DNA of 64,000 nucleotides from Janibacter sp. CX7 (GTDB taxonomy: Bacteria > Actinomycetota > Actinomycetes > Actinomycetales > Dermatophilaceae): the NCBI RefSeq assembly GCF_024362365.1, contig NZ_CP101464.1, positions 62,001 to 126,000 on the forward strand, read 5' to 3'. The notes under the pieces are model-generated. The model was given only the letters and a program-made list of their open reading frames with translations. It had not been told where the DNA came from and did not search any database. Shown one piece after another: positions 34,646-43,222 of this stretch. Positions within the stretch are counted from its first letter, which is position 1, and every line of letters begins with the position of its first letter. The position numbers were made by a program, and so were the translations under genes.

Positions 34646-35310
34646 GCGGACTCCTCGGACGAAGGGGGTGGGGTCCCGATGTCACCGTCTGCGGCTGTAT
34701 CGGGTGTGGGCAATATTGCTGCATAGAAGCGCATCGCCTCGTCGCCCCAGCGGGCGAGGCCCTCGCCGCGCAGCGGGTCGACGCCGAGGATCTGGCGCCA
34801 GTGGTCGGCGAGGAAGAGGGTGCCGAGGTCGGACGACATGGCCAGCGCCGCGCGCATCTCGGGGTCGGGGCCGGCCACGAGCTTGCCGGCGGCGTCCCAG
34901 ATGCGGAAGACCTCGACGGTCCGCCGGTGCCACGCGGTGAGCAGCTCGGTGGCGAGCGGGTCGCCGCCCATGAGCAGGCGGCGCAGGTAGGGCACGATCG
35001 GGGAGCCCTCCGGCAGTGCCTGCTGGAGCATCTCGCCGATGGAGGCCCACTGGGCGGCCTGCATGTCCTCGGCGAGGTCGGTGTCGGTCGACAGGTCGAA
35101 GAGCTCGTCCATCCAGGCCCGCACGTGCTCGACGACCGCCTCGCGCAGACCGGCCTTCGACCCGAAGTGGTGGATCACGAGCGCCGGCGACACCTCGGCC
35201 CGCTCGGCGATCTGCCGCATCGTCACGGCGTCCTCGCCGCGCTCGGCGAAGAGCTCGAGGGCGGCATCGCGCACCCGCGCCCGCCCGGTCCGATCGTCGA
35301 CTGAACTCAT
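34642..35310 (-). CDS. TetR family transcriptional regulator
   Basis: The 222-residue protein has the TetR helix-turn-helix near residues 27-50 (VTMRQIAERAEVSPALVIHHF) and a ligand-binding helical domain, with a short acidic tail. It is the first gene of the tetR-ATPase-permease operon, each junction ATGA. Its start codon lies within a CTGAAC/GTTCAG palindrome, so autorepression and drug-inducible export are likely. Confidence 0.92.
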
Positions 35311-35336
35311 GTTCAGCAGGCTAAACCTGCGTTCAG
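35301..35336. promoter_or_regulatory. TetR operator cluster at the tetR start
   Basis: CTGAAC-TCAT-GTTCAG (35301-35316) spans the tetR start codon, and GCAGG-CTAAA-CCTGC (35316-35330) with a further GTTCAG (35331-35336) follows. Three related half-sites suggest cooperative TetR dimer binding over the transcription start. Confidence 0.6.
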
Positions 35337-35354
35337 TCCCCGGTCAAGGACGCC

Positions 35355-35406
35355 GCATTGCCCAACGGCAATGCTCACTCCACGCTGCATTGCCGTTGGG
35401 CAATGC
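35355..35406. repeat. Paired 20-nt hairpins GCATTGCC-CAAC-GGCAATGC
   Basis: Units at 35355-35374 and 35387-35406 are each palindromic with a 4-nt loop (CAAC or GTTG) and are mutual inverted repeats. A third copy, one base changed, lies at 61135-61154. Confidence 0.9.
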
Positions 35407-35415
35407 GGACCCCCG

Positions 35416-35452
35416 GTCCCTGAGGAGCTTGCTCTGCAAGCGTCTCGAAGGG
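35416..35452. repeat. CCCTGAGGAGCTTGC...CGTCTCGAAGGG element
   Basis: A 37-bp imperfect inverted repeat just upstream of the MobA-like gene, with inner arms CTTGC/GCAAG and outer arms CCCTGAG/CTCGAAGGG. Intergenic copy of the family also found inside genes at 36705 and 58219. Confidence 0.85.
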
Positions 35453-35477
35453 CCGGCACCTCCCTACAGTCGTGCGC

Positions 35478-36038
35478 ATGGCCCTCGTCCACGGACTCCT
35501 CCTCGCCGCCGGCGCCGGCCGGCGGATGGGCCGGCCCAAGGCCCTCGTCACCGATCCCGACGGCACGTCATGGCTGGCCCGTGCGGTGTCCGTCCTGGAC
35601 GAAGGGGGTTGTGCCGCAAGGCTCGTCGTTCTGGGGGCGAGTGGGGAGCAGGCGGAGCTGGACCTGCCGCACACCGCGTGGACGCACTGCCCGGACTGGG
35701 CGAAGGGGGTGGGTCACTCCCTTCGTCATGGCTTGCGAGTGCTCGGCGAGGGTGAGGCCGACGCCGCCCTGGTCCACCTCGTCGACCTGCCGGACGTCAC
35801 CGCTGCCGTGGCGCGGCGGCTGCTCGGGGGAGAGGTGGGCAGGGGCTCCCTTCGCCGGGCGGTGTACGACGGCAGGCCGGGGCACCCGGTGCTCATCGGT
35901 CGCGACCACTGGGCGCCGCTCGTCGCCGAGCTGGACGGGGACCGTGGGGCCGCGGACTACCTGCGGCGGCACGACGCCGAGACCGTCGAGTGCGCCGACC
36001 TCGCGACCGGGCAGGACGTGGACCGGCCTCAGGAGTGA
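35478..36038 (+). CDS. MobA/MocA-like NTP transferase
   Basis: The 186-residue protein begins with the nucleotidyltransferase signature LLAAGAGRRMGRPKAL and has VDLPDVT for metal binding and GHPVLIGRDHW, as in molybdopterin cytidylyltransferase MocA-like proteins. With the XdhC gene converging on it (10-bp overlap), it probably helps mature the cofactor of a molybdenum hydroxylase; no such enzyme gene is in the window. ATG 35478. It contains two facing CGAAGGG motifs encoding AKGVGHSLRHG. Confidence 0.85.
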   Translation: MALVHGLLLAAGAGRRMGRPKALVTDPDGTSWLARAVSVLDEGGCAARLVVLGASGEQAELDLPHTAWTHCPDWAKGVGHSLRHGLRVLGEGEADAALVHLVDLPDVTAAVARRLLGGEVGRGSLRRAVYDGRPGHPVLIGRDHWAPLVAELDGDRGAADYLRRHDAETVECADLATGQDVDRPQE

Positions 36039-37270
36039 GGGTGGTGGATCGGGCCGCCCCGGTCCGACAGGCGCGAGCCGGCGCCGCCCCAGCGCAGCGA
36101 GATGATCTCGGCGGCGATCGACACGGCCGTCTCCTCGGGGGTGCGGGCGCCGAGGTCGAGGCCGATGGGGGAGCTGAGCCGCGCGATCTCCTCGTCGGTG
36201 ATGCCGACCTCGCGGAGCTGCGCCAGGCGCTGGTCGTGGGTGCGGCGCGAACCCATCGCGCCGACGTAGGCGACCCGCTCGAGGCGCAGGGCGACCTCGA
36301 GGAGGGGGGTGTCGAACTTCGGGTCGTGGGTGAGGACGGTGAGGACCGTGCGCGCGTCGATGCGACCGGCCTCGGCCTCCTCGCGCAGGTACTCGTGCGG
36401 CCACCGAACGACGACCTCGTGCGCCCCCGGCAGCCGCTCCGCGGTGGCGAAGGTTGGCCGGGCGTCGCACACGGTGACCCGGTAGCCGAGGAGCCGGCCC
36501 TGGTCGGCCATGGCCGAGGCGAAGTCGATCGCGCCGAAGACGATGAGCCGCGGCGGCGGCGCGAAGGCCTCGACGAAGACGCGCATGCCCTCGCCGCGAC
36601 GTTCGCCGTCGGGCCCGTAGGTGAGGACCTCGGACAGGCCCTGGGCGAGCAGCCCCCGGGCGTCGTCGGTCAGCGCCGCGACCTGTCGGGTGCTGAGCTT
36701 CCCGCTCCCTGAGTGGGTCCCACGTTCCGCGTGGGCGGTCGCCCCGCGACCGTCTCGAAGGGAGGTGCCCTTCGAGACGCTTGGCCGCGGGCGGCCTCGC
36801 TCCTCAGGGGCCGGGAGAGGGGAGTCGCCTTCCGGCCGCACGACGAGCCGCCGGCCGACGAGGCCGGGGTCCGGGTGCTCGATGACCGTCGCGACGGCGA
36901 TAGGTCGGCCCGAGCGGATGTCGGCGACGACCTCCGGCAGCTCCGGGAAGGTCGTGGCGGACACCGGCTGGACGAAGAGCTCGAGCTGACCGCCGCAGGT
37001 CAGGCCCACCTCGAGGGCGTTGCCGTCGCTCACCCCGTAGCGGGTGAGGACCGGGCTCCCTTCGGCCGCGACCTCGCGGGCCAGCTCGTAGACGGCCCCC
37101 TCGACGCAGCCGCCCGAGACCGACCCGACGGCGCGGTCCTCGTCGACGAGCATCGTCGCGCCGGGCGGGCGCGGGGCGGAGTGCCAGGTGCCGGTGAGCG
37201 TCGCCAGGCCCACGGACCGACCGGCGTGCCAGGCAGTCTCGAGGTCGTCGAGGACGTCGTGCACGGGCAC
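36029..37270 (-). CDS. XdhC/CoxI family protein with in-frame repeat insertion
   Basis: The 413-residue protein has the XdhC N-terminal domain (VGLATLTGTWHSAPRPPGA, then GSVSGGCVEG with the conserved Cys) and the C-terminal Rossmann-like XdhC_C domain (RLIVFGAIDFASAM, LTHDPKFDTPLL, YVGAMGSRRTH). Family members insert or sulfurate the molybdenum cofactor in xanthine dehydrogenase/CO dehydrogenase-type enzymes. Between the domains about 36 residues (from SPLPAPEERGRPRP to GTHSGSGK) are encoded by a composite CCCTGAG repeat, so the protein is longer than usual. GTG start. Confidence 0.88.
   Translation of the reverse strand: MPVHDVLDDLETAWHAGRSVGLATLTGTWHSAPRPPGATMLVDEDRAVGSVSGGCVEGAVYELAREVAAEGSPVLTRYGVSDGNALEVGLTCGGQLELFVQPVSATTFPELPEVVADIRSGRPIAVATVIEHPDPGLVGRRLVVRPEGDSPLPAPEERGRPRPSVSKGTSLRDGRGATAHAERGTHSGSGKLSTRQVAALTDDARGLLAQGLSEVLTYGPDGERRGEGMRVFVEAFAPPPRLIVFGAIDFASAMADQGRLLGYRVTVCDARPTFATAERLPGAHEVVVRWPHEYLREEAEAGRIDARTVLTVLTHDPKFDTPLLEVALRLERVAYVGAMGSRRTHDQRLAQLREVGITDEEIARLSSPIGLDLGARTPEETAVSIAAEIISLRWGGAGSRLSDRGGPIHHPHS
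36705..36809. repeat. Composite CCCTGAG element inside the xdhC-like gene
   Basis: A first element (36705-36762, CTCCCTGAGTGGG to CGTCTCGAAGGG) is followed by an inverted second one (36768-36809, CCCTTCGAGACGC to CTCCTCAGGG). The same head-to-head arrangement occurs at 27115-27205. Here it is translated in frame in an inter-domain linker. Confidence 0.85.
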
Positions 37271-37377
37271 TCCCTTCGGTCGGCGTTGACGCCTGCGCAG
37301 CCTAGGCCGGTGGGCCCGGCCCCGCCTCCCGACGACGCATGGCGGGACTGTCAGCCCTCGGGCGTAGCGTCCTTCCC

Positions 37378-38886
37378 ATGACGACCCAGGCGGGCCAGGC
37401 GCCCGTGCTCAGCGACGACGAGTTCCCCGACAACCCGTGGCCGGCGCTGTGGGCGCTCGTCGTCGGCTTCTTCATGATCCTCGTCGACGTCTCGATCGTC
37501 TCGATCGCGACGCCGGCCCTCATGGAGTCCTTCGACACGGGCATCGAGCCGGTGCTGTGGGTGACGAGCGCCTACCTGCTCGCCTACGCGGTGCCGCTGC
37601 TCATCACCGGGCGCTTCGGCGACCGCTTCGGGCCCAGGCGGCTCTACCTCACCGGGTTGGCGATCTTCACCCTCGCCTCGCTCGCCTGCGGGCTTGCCCC
37701 GACCATCGGCTGGCTCATCGGCGCACGCGTCGTCCAGGGCCTCGGTGCGTCGATGATGACCCCGCAGACGATGGCCGTCATCACCCGCACCTTCCCGCCC
37801 GCGCGGCGCGGGTCCGCGATGGCGCTGTGGGGTGCGACCGCCGGCGTCGCCTTCCTCGTCGGCCCGCTGCTCGGTGGCCTGCTCCTCGACTCGGCCGGCT
37901 GGGAGTGGATCTTCTTCATCAACGTGCCCGTCGGCATCATCGGCTTCGTCGCCGCGGCCCGGCTCGTGCCGCGGCTGCAGCAGCACGCGCACCAGATGGA
38001 CTGGGTCGGCGTGGGCCTGTCGGCGGTCGGCCTCTTCCTCGTGATCTTCGGCCTGCAGGAGGGCGAAGGCCACGACTGGGGCCAGATCGTCGGGCCGCTC
38101 ACCGTCCCGATGCTCATCGGCGCCGGGGTGCTCGTGCTCGTCGGCTTCGTCGCGTGGCAGGCGCGGGGCCCGGCCGAGCCGCTCGTGCCGCTCGGGCTCT
38201 TCCGCGACCGCAACTTCTCGCTGTCCAACCTCGCGATCACGACGATGGGCCTGTCCGTGACGGCGATGATGTTCCCCCTGCTCGTGTGGCTGCAGAGCGT
38301 GCGCGGCTACACGCCGACCGAGGCCGCGCTGCTCATGGCGCCGCAGGCCATCGCGTCGATCGCGCTCGCCCGCCCGGTCGGCCAGCTCGTCGACCGCATC
38401 CACCCGCGGGTGCTGCCGACGCTCGGGCTGGGCGGCTTCGCCGTGACGCTCTTCGTCCTCTCGCGCCTGATGACCCCCGACTCGTCGATCGTCGCGGTGT
38501 GCGTCGCGATGACCTTCATCGGCGTCACGGGTGCGTGCATCTGGGGCCCGCTCGCCACGACGGCCAACCGCAACCTGCCGATCCACCTCGCCGGCGCCGG
38601 CTCGGGCATCTACAACACGACCCGCCAGGTCGGCTCGGTCATCGGGTCGGCGGCCATCGCGGCGCTGATGTCCGCGCGCATCGCCTCCCACCTCGGTCCG
38701 CAGGCAGCCGAGCGCTTCGGCTCGGGCGAAGGGAGCGCCGCCGCCGGCCCCGCAGCCCTGCCCCCGCAGGTCGCCGAGGCACTGTCGGCCGCCTTCGCCG
38801 AGTCGCTGCTCCTGCCCGCTGCGGTCCTCGTCGTCGGCGCCCTCGCCGCCCTGGCGCTGGAGCAGATGCGCCACCAGCGGGGCTGA
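37378..38886 (+). CDS. DHA2 family MFS transporter
   Basis: The 502-residue protein has about 14 helices with DHA2 signatures FFMILVDVSIVSIATPAL (helix 1), RVVQGLGASMMTPQTM and VGPLLGGLLLDSAGWEWIFF. Probably a drug or metabolite:proton antiporter. ATG 37378 is preferred; the longer frame upstream lacks hydrophobic start signals. It diverges from the XdhC gene over 107 bp. No dedicated regulator is next to it. Confidence 0.9.
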   Translation: MTTQAGQAPVLSDDEFPDNPWPALWALVVGFFMILVDVSIVSIATPALMESFDTGIEPVLWVTSAYLLAYAVPLLITGRFGDRFGPRRLYLTGLAIFTLASLACGLAPTIGWLIGARVVQGLGASMMTPQTMAVITRTFPPARRGSAMALWGATAGVAFLVGPLLGGLLLDSAGWEWIFFINVPVGIIGFVAAARLVPRLQQHAHQMDWVGVGLSAVGLFLVIFGLQEGEGHDWGQIVGPLTVPMLIGAGVLVLVGFVAWQARGPAEPLVPLGLFRDRNFSLSNLAITTMGLSVTAMMFPLLVWLQSVRGYTPTEAALLMAPQAIASIALARPVGQLVDRIHPRVLPTLGLGGFAVTLFVLSRLMTPDSSIVAVCVAMTFIGVTGACIWGPLATTANRNLPIHLAGAGSGIYNTTRQVGSVIGSAAIAALMSARIASHLGPQAAERFGSGEGSAAAGPAALPPQVAEALSAAFAESLLLPAAVLVVGALAALALEQMRHQRG

Positions 38887-38895
38887 CCCCCTTCG

Positions 38896-39022
38896 TTGGG
38901 TTGATGTATCCGGGTGGGCTGGGACCCACCCTCATACATCGACTCGCGTGGTCGAGGTCGGGGCCACCGTTGGGTTGATGTATCCGGGTGCGCTGGGACT
39001 CACCCGGATACATCGACTCGCG
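38896..39022. repeat. 53-bp hairpin repeat, copies 2 and 3
   Basis: Copies at 38896-38948 and 38970-39022 are spaced by 21 bp in the same orientation. TTGATGTATCCGGGTG pairs with CACCCGGATACATCGA; copy 3 is nearly perfect. They occupy the gap between the convergent MFS and alkyltransferase-like genes, as copy 1 (28918) does between its neighbours. Confidence 0.9.
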
Positions 39023-39031
39023 CCCCGCCGC

Positions 39032-39367
39032 TCACCCGAGGTCGGCGACCGCAGCCTCCCACGCGACGGCCAGCGCCTCCAGATCTGCCCGGTGGTCGCG
39101 GATCCGGCAGCCCAGACGGTTGGGCTTGACCTCGATGCTCTCGGTCGCCCAGATCTCGAAGGCCTCGGGCCGCAGGTGCGAGGGCAGGTCGCCCGACGCA
39201 TTGGTCGCCCGCCACCACGTGACGTTGCCGCCGTAGACGCGCATGATCGCGCCGACCTGACGCGGGCCGGTGCCGACGAGGGCGGCGAGGTCGCCATAGG
39301 AGACGACCCGGCCCCGGGGCACGAGCTCGACCGCCCGCAGCACCCGCTCGACGAGGACGTCGTCCAC
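39032..39367 (-). CDS. MGMT-family alkyltransferase-like protein (no catalytic Cys)
   Basis: The 111-residue protein matches the DNA-binding domain of O6-methylguanine methyltransferases (GRVVSYGDLAALVG, RQVGAIMRV), but the PCHR site is replaced by TWWR, as in alkyltransferase-like proteins where Trp takes the place of Cys. Such proteins bind O6-alkylguanine and recruit nucleotide excision repair. GTG start at 39367. Confidence 0.88.
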   Translation of the reverse strand: MDDVLVERVLRAVELVPRGRVVSYGDLAALVGTGPRQVGAIMRVYGGNVTWWRATNASGDLPSHLRPEAFEIWATESIEVKPNRLGCRIRDHRADLEALAVAWEAAVADLG

Positions 39368-39393
39368 GACTGCTCCCGTCCTCTACCCAGCGC

Positions 39394-40077
39394 CTACTTC
39401 TCCGCGATCGTCACGCTCTCGATGGTGTGCACCTTGGCCGGGGCGCCGTCGCCGGCGGACCCGTCGGCCTCGATCGTCTCGACCGCATCCATCCCCTTCG
39501 TCACCTTGCCGAAGAGGCTGTAGCTCGGCGGCAGCTGCACGCCCGCGTCGCCGGTGATGATGAAGAACTGCGAGCCGTTGGTGTTCGCGCCGGCATTGGC
39601 CATGGCGACCGACCCGATCTCGTAGTCGCCCTGCTGCGGCAGCTCGTCGTCGAACTCGTAGCCGGGCCCGCCGCTGCCGTCGCCCGACGGGTCGCCGCCC
39701 TGCGCCATGAAGTCCTTGATGACCCGGTGGAAGGTCAGCCCGTCGTAGTACTTGTAGCGCGCGAGCACGACGAAGTTGTTGACCGTCTTCGGCGCCTGCT
39801 TCGCGTCGAGCTCGATCGTCACCTCACCGGCGTCGGTGGTCATCGTCGCGGTGTAGGTCTTCGCCTCGTCGATGCACATCGGCGGCGCCTGCTCGAAGCT
39901 CGTGGCACGCACCTCGGCCCCGCCCTCCGGCGGGCACTCGGTCTCGCCGCTGATCGCCGTGGTCTCGGCGCCAGACGCCCCGCCGGCCCCGGCCCCGTCC
40001 CCCGACCCGTCGTCGGAGCCGCACCCGGCGAGGGCGAGCACGGCGGAGGCGGCGAGGGCGGCTGCACGTCGGGTCAT
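39394..40077 (-). CDS. Cyclophilin-type peptidyl-prolyl isomerase lipoprotein
   Basis: The 227-residue protein has a lipobox LALAGC (Cys19), a Gly/Ser/Asp-rich linker and a cyclophilin domain with NNFVVLARYKYYDGLTFHRVI, QGGDP and NGSQFFI motifs. It should fold or isomerise proteins at the outer face of the membrane. ATG 40077. It is 26 nt upstream of the alkyltransferase-like gene on the same strand. Confidence 0.94.
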   Translation of the reverse strand: MTRRAAALAASAVLALAGCGSDDGSGDGAGAGGASGAETTAISGETECPPEGGAEVRATSFEQAPPMCIDEAKTYTATMTTDAGEVTIELDAKQAPKTVNNFVVLARYKYYDGLTFHRVIKDFMAQGGDPSGDGSGGPGYEFDDELPQQGDYEIGSVAMANAGANTNGSQFFIITGDAGVQLPPSYSLFGKVTKGMDAVETIEADGSAGDGAPAKVHTIESVTIAEK

Positions 40078-40103
40078 GGGCGGGAGTCTAGGAGCGGCGG
40101 AGC

Positions 40104-41036
40104 ATGATGAGGGCCATGATCGCCATCACCGACCTGCTCGGCACGACCCACCCGATCATCAGCGCCCCCATGGCCGGGGTCGCCGGCGGCCGCCTCGCGC
40201 ACGCCGTCTCGGCGGCGGGCGGGCTCGGCATGATCGGCGCCCGCGGCACCTCGTCGCCGGAGTGGATCGCCGAGCAGGCGGCGATCGCGGGAGAGGGGGC
40301 CTCCCCCTTCGGCATCGGGCTCATGGCGTGGGTGCCGCAGCTCGACGAGCAGATCGACGCGATCACCTCGCTCGCCGGCCTGTCCCGGCCCAAGCTCGTG
40401 TCGGTCTCCTTCGGCGAGCTCGTCGAACCTGTCCGCCGCCTGCACGAGTGGGGCCTGCTCGTCGCCTGCCAGGTCGGCAACGCGGCCGATCTCGAGCAGG
40501 CGATCGAGGCGCGCGCTGACGTCATCGTCGCCCGCGGTGGCGAAGGGGGCGGACACGGGCGTGACGAGGTGGCCACCGACGACCTGCTCGCGATGGCCCT
40601 GGCCGCGACCGACCGCCCCGTGCTCGCCGCGGGCGGCATCTCGACCGCCGCCGACGTCGCCCGGGTCATGGGTGCTGGCGCTGCCGGCGTGTGGTGCGGC
40701 ACCACCTTCCTCACCTGCGTCGAGGCCGACAACTCGCCAGCGGCGCGGGCCGCGCTCGTCGCCGCCGACGCCACCCGCTGGTCCCGCGTGCACGATGTCG
40801 CGCAGGACCTCGCGTGGCCGCGGGAGTTCGGCGGACGGGCGGTGGACACCCCCTTCGTCCAGCGGTGGGCCGGTGACGAGGACGCGATGACCGACGCCGC
40901 CCGCGCCGAGCACGCCGACGGCCGGGAGCGCGGCGACACCGGTTACACCCCGCTCTACGCCGGGGTGGGTGTCGACCGGCTCACCGCCGAGACCGACGCA
41001 GCGAGCGTTGTGCGGTCCCTCGTGGACGGCATTTGA
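40104..41036 (+). CDS. NAD(P)H-dependent nitronate monooxygenase / NPD family protein
   Basis: The 310-residue FMN TIM barrel has the family motifs PIISAPMAGVAGGRLA near the N-terminus, ARGGEGGGHGR for the phosphate/active-site loop with His, and AAGGISTAADVARVMGAGAAGV for FMN phosphate binding. It oxidises nitronates or acts as an enoyl reductase-like enzyme. ATG 40104 has an AGGAG site 9 nt upstream; ATG 40116 is an alternative. Confidence 0.9.
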   Translation: MMRAMIAITDLLGTTHPIISAPMAGVAGGRLAHAVSAAGGLGMIGARGTSSPEWIAEQAAIAGEGASPFGIGLMAWVPQLDEQIDAITSLAGLSRPKLVSVSFGELVEPVRRLHEWGLLVACQVGNAADLEQAIEARADVIVARGGEGGGHGRDEVATDDLLAMALAATDRPVLAAGGISTAADVARVMGAGAAGVWCGTTFLTCVEADNSPAARAALVAADATRWSRVHDVAQDLAWPREFGGRAVDTPFVQRWAGDEDAMTDAARAEHADGRERGDTGYTPLYAGVGVDRLTAETDAASVVRSLVDGI

Positions 41037-41041
41037 TCTGA

Positions 41042-41057
41042 CGTGATCGCCGTCACA
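41042..41057. promoter_or_regulatory. CRP/FNR-like palindrome
   Basis: CGTGATCGCCGTCACA fits the GTGA-N6-TCAC pattern bound by CRP-type regulators. It lies only 10 bp before the ATG at 41068, so binding would repress rather than activate, unless the true start is further downstream. Confidence 0.35.
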
Positions 41058-41067
41058 GGATGAGGGC

Positions 41068-42552
41068 ATGAGCCACGAGACCACCGCGGGTGTGCACTTT
41101 CCGGCCGACGACCAGGGCAAGCGGTCGACGACCACGACGACGAAGGGGGTCCTCGCGGACTCGGTGCGTGCCGTCGACCCCGCGCTCGCCGAGCGCATCG
41201 ACGGCGCCCGCGAGTGGCGCACCGACTACGTCGACCTCGTCCACGACGTCACGGCCGCCAGCGCCCGCTCGCCCGAGGCCGCGAGCCGGATCGCCGCCGA
41301 CGGGCTCGCCTCGATGCGGCGCCGGATGGTCCTCGTGGACGACGCCGGCAGCGAGGTGCCGCTCGACGAGGCGCACGCGGGGATGCCCGCCGGGGCGGCC
41401 CCCTTCGGCACCGAGAGCGTGCGCGGGACGGCGGAGCCGGTCACCGAGCTGCGCGTCCCCGTCGGCGGTCGCGAGCTCGCCGGCGAGGAGCTGCGCGGTC
41501 AGCTCGGCGCCTGGGTCGACGCCGGGCTCGTCGAGCCCTCCTTCGCCGAGGCGGTCGGTGAGGTCATCGACCACCCGGAGTGGCTCGCCCTGCCCGGCCA
41601 CCGCGCGCTGCTCGTCGGGGCCGGCGCGGAGATGGGGCCGCTCGAGACGCTGCTGTCGTGGGGCGCCGACGTGCTCGCCATCGACCTGCCGCGCAGCCGC
41701 GCCTGGCGCTACAAGAAGGGGCTGGCCAGCCGTGGTGCCGGCACCCTGACCTTCCCCGTCGACGCCGCCGGCGACTCCGGCGCCGACGTCGTCCACCAGC
41801 CCGGTCAGGTCCTCGAGTGGGTGCGCCGGGTGCGCGGCGACGAGCCACTCGCCGTCGGCATGCACGCCTACGCCGACTCGGGGGTGCACGTGCGGGTGAG
41901 CGCCGCGATGGACCTGCTCATGGGCGAGCTCACCGACGACGACGCGCGGACCGCGCTCGCCTGGCTGGCGACGCCGACCGATGCCTTCGTCGTGCCGCCG
42001 GAGGTCGTCGAGGAGTCCCGGCGCCGTTGGGCCGCACGGGGGTTCGCGCTCAAGGGGGTGCAGGCGCCGGTCCGCGCGCTGGGCCGTGGGCGGCTCTTCG
42101 CGCCGGCCTACCGCGATGCCCGCGCGGGGGAGTCCGGCATCGCCGACGTCCTCGTGCCGCAGCAGGGGCCCAACTACGCGGTGGCCAAGCGGCTGCAGCG
42201 CTGGCGGGGCGTCGCGGCCGAGGGCGCCGGCCAGACCGTCTCCTTCAACGTTGCGCCCGCGACGTGGACCCGCTCGGTGACGAAGAACCCCGTGCTCGGC
42301 GCGGCCTACGGCGGCGCCCACCACTTCGGGGTCGAGGTCTTCCGCCCCGAGACGGTGCGCCCGCTCATGGCGGCGCTGCTCGTGCGCGACCTCGTGCGGG
42401 AGACCCCGCAGCGCGCGCACCCGGAGGAGCTCTTCAGCGAGGCGGCGGCCCACGGTGGTCTGTGGCGCGTGGGCTACGAGCCCAAGACCGCGCTCGGCGT
42501 CGCCGCCGTGGCAGGCCTGCCCGGCTCCCTTCGTCGGCGGCTGCGGGGCTGA
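41068..42552 (+). CDS. Unrecognised protein with Rossmann-like nucleotide-binding segment
   Basis: The 494-residue protein is not assigned to a family I know. A possible Rossmann motif appears in the middle (HRALLVGAGAEMGPLETLLS, about residues 179-198) followed by VLAIDLPRSRAWRYKKG, as in NAD(P)- or SAM-binding folds. A conserved-looking C-terminal half includes VLVPQQGPNYAVAKRLQRW and a hydrophobic end (ALGVAAVAGLPGSLRRRLRG). It has no signal peptide. It starts 31 nt after the nitronate monooxygenase gene with a CRP-like palindrome between. Confidence 0.7.
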   Translation: MSHETTAGVHFPADDQGKRSTTTTTKGVLADSVRAVDPALAERIDGAREWRTDYVDLVHDVTAASARSPEAASRIAADGLASMRRRMVLVDDAGSEVPLDEAHAGMPAGAAPFGTESVRGTAEPVTELRVPVGGRELAGEELRGQLGAWVDAGLVEPSFAEAVGEVIDHPEWLALPGHRALLVGAGAEMGPLETLLSWGADVLAIDLPRSRAWRYKKGLASRGAGTLTFPVDAAGDSGADVVHQPGQVLEWVRRVRGDEPLAVGMHAYADSGVHVRVSAAMDLLMGELTDDDARTALAWLATPTDAFVVPPEVVEESRRRWAARGFALKGVQAPVRALGRGRLFAPAYRDARAGESGIADVLVPQQGPNYAVAKRLQRWRGVAAEGAGQTVSFNVAPATWTRSVTKNPVLGAAYGGAHHFGVEVFRPETVRPLMAALLVRDLVRETPQRAHPEELFSEAAAHGGLWRVGYEPKTALGVAAVAGLPGSLRRRLRG

Positions 42553-42580
42553 GCACAGCCGCCGGCCGGGCGAAGGGGGA

Positions 42581-43222
42581 TCAGCTCCCGTCGTGCCCGC
42601 GCAGCAGCTGGCTGAAGTCGGTCACCGGGGCCAGCGGGCCGCTCGCCTCGTCACCCGTGGGCGCGAAGCCGGCGACTCCGGTGTGCTCGGCGACGACCAG
42701 GGCGGCGAGCTCGCCGGCCGCGCGGTGCACGCGGCGCTCGAGGTCGGCGTCGCCACCGAAGTCCTCGGTCGCGGCGAAGACCGCGGTCGGCACGACGACC
42801 GCGCGCAGGTAGGCGAAGAGCGGGCGCATCGCGTGCTCGAGCACGAGGCTGTGCCGGGGCGTGCCCGCGGTGGCCGCGACGAGCACCGGCTTGCCGATGA
42901 GCGCGTCCTTGTCGAGCAGGTCTACGAAGGTCTTGAAGAGGCCGGAGTAGCTCGCGGTGAAGACGGGCGTCACGGCGATCAGGCCGTCGGCGGCGTCGAC
43001 CTTGGCCTGGACCGCCTCCAGGCCCGGCGTCGGCCGGTTGCCCGAGACCATCGTCTGGGCCATCTCGACGGCCAGCTCGCGCAGCTCGACGAACTCGATG
43101 TCGACCGACTCGCCGCGCCCGCCCACGGCGGCGCGGGTGGCGTCGGCGAGCTGGTCGGCGAGCAGCCGGGTGCTCGAGGGCGACGAGAGCCCAGCGGTGA
43201 TGACGACGACGGACCTGCTCAT
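42581..43222 (-). CDS. CE1759-type FMN reductase
   Basis: The 213-residue flavodoxin-like protein has the FMN phosphate site VITAGLSSPSSTRLLAD and the TPVFTASYSGLFKTFVDL segment of NADPH-dependent FMN reductases. It is the partner of the luciferase-like monooxygenase upstream, whose stop codon it overlaps (ATGA); together they match the CE1758/CE1759 pair of actinobacteria. The reductase supplies reduced flavin. Confidence 0.9.
   Translation of the reverse strand: MSRSVVVITAGLSSPSSTRLLADQLADATRAAVGGRGESVDIEFVELRELAVEMAQTMVSGNRPTPGLEAVQAKVDAADGLIAVTPVFTASYSGLFKTFVDLLDKDALIGKPVLVAATAGTPRHSLVLEHAMRPLFAYLRAVVVPTAVFAATEDFGGDADLERRVHRAAGELAALVVAEHTGVAGFAPTGDEASGPLAPVTDFSQLLRGHDGS

Noticed and set aside
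38932..39297. Overlapping minus-strand frame with the alkyltransferase-like gene
   Set aside because: A different frame of the same DNA with Ser/Arg/Pro-rich composition; the alkyltransferase-like frame has clear motifs.
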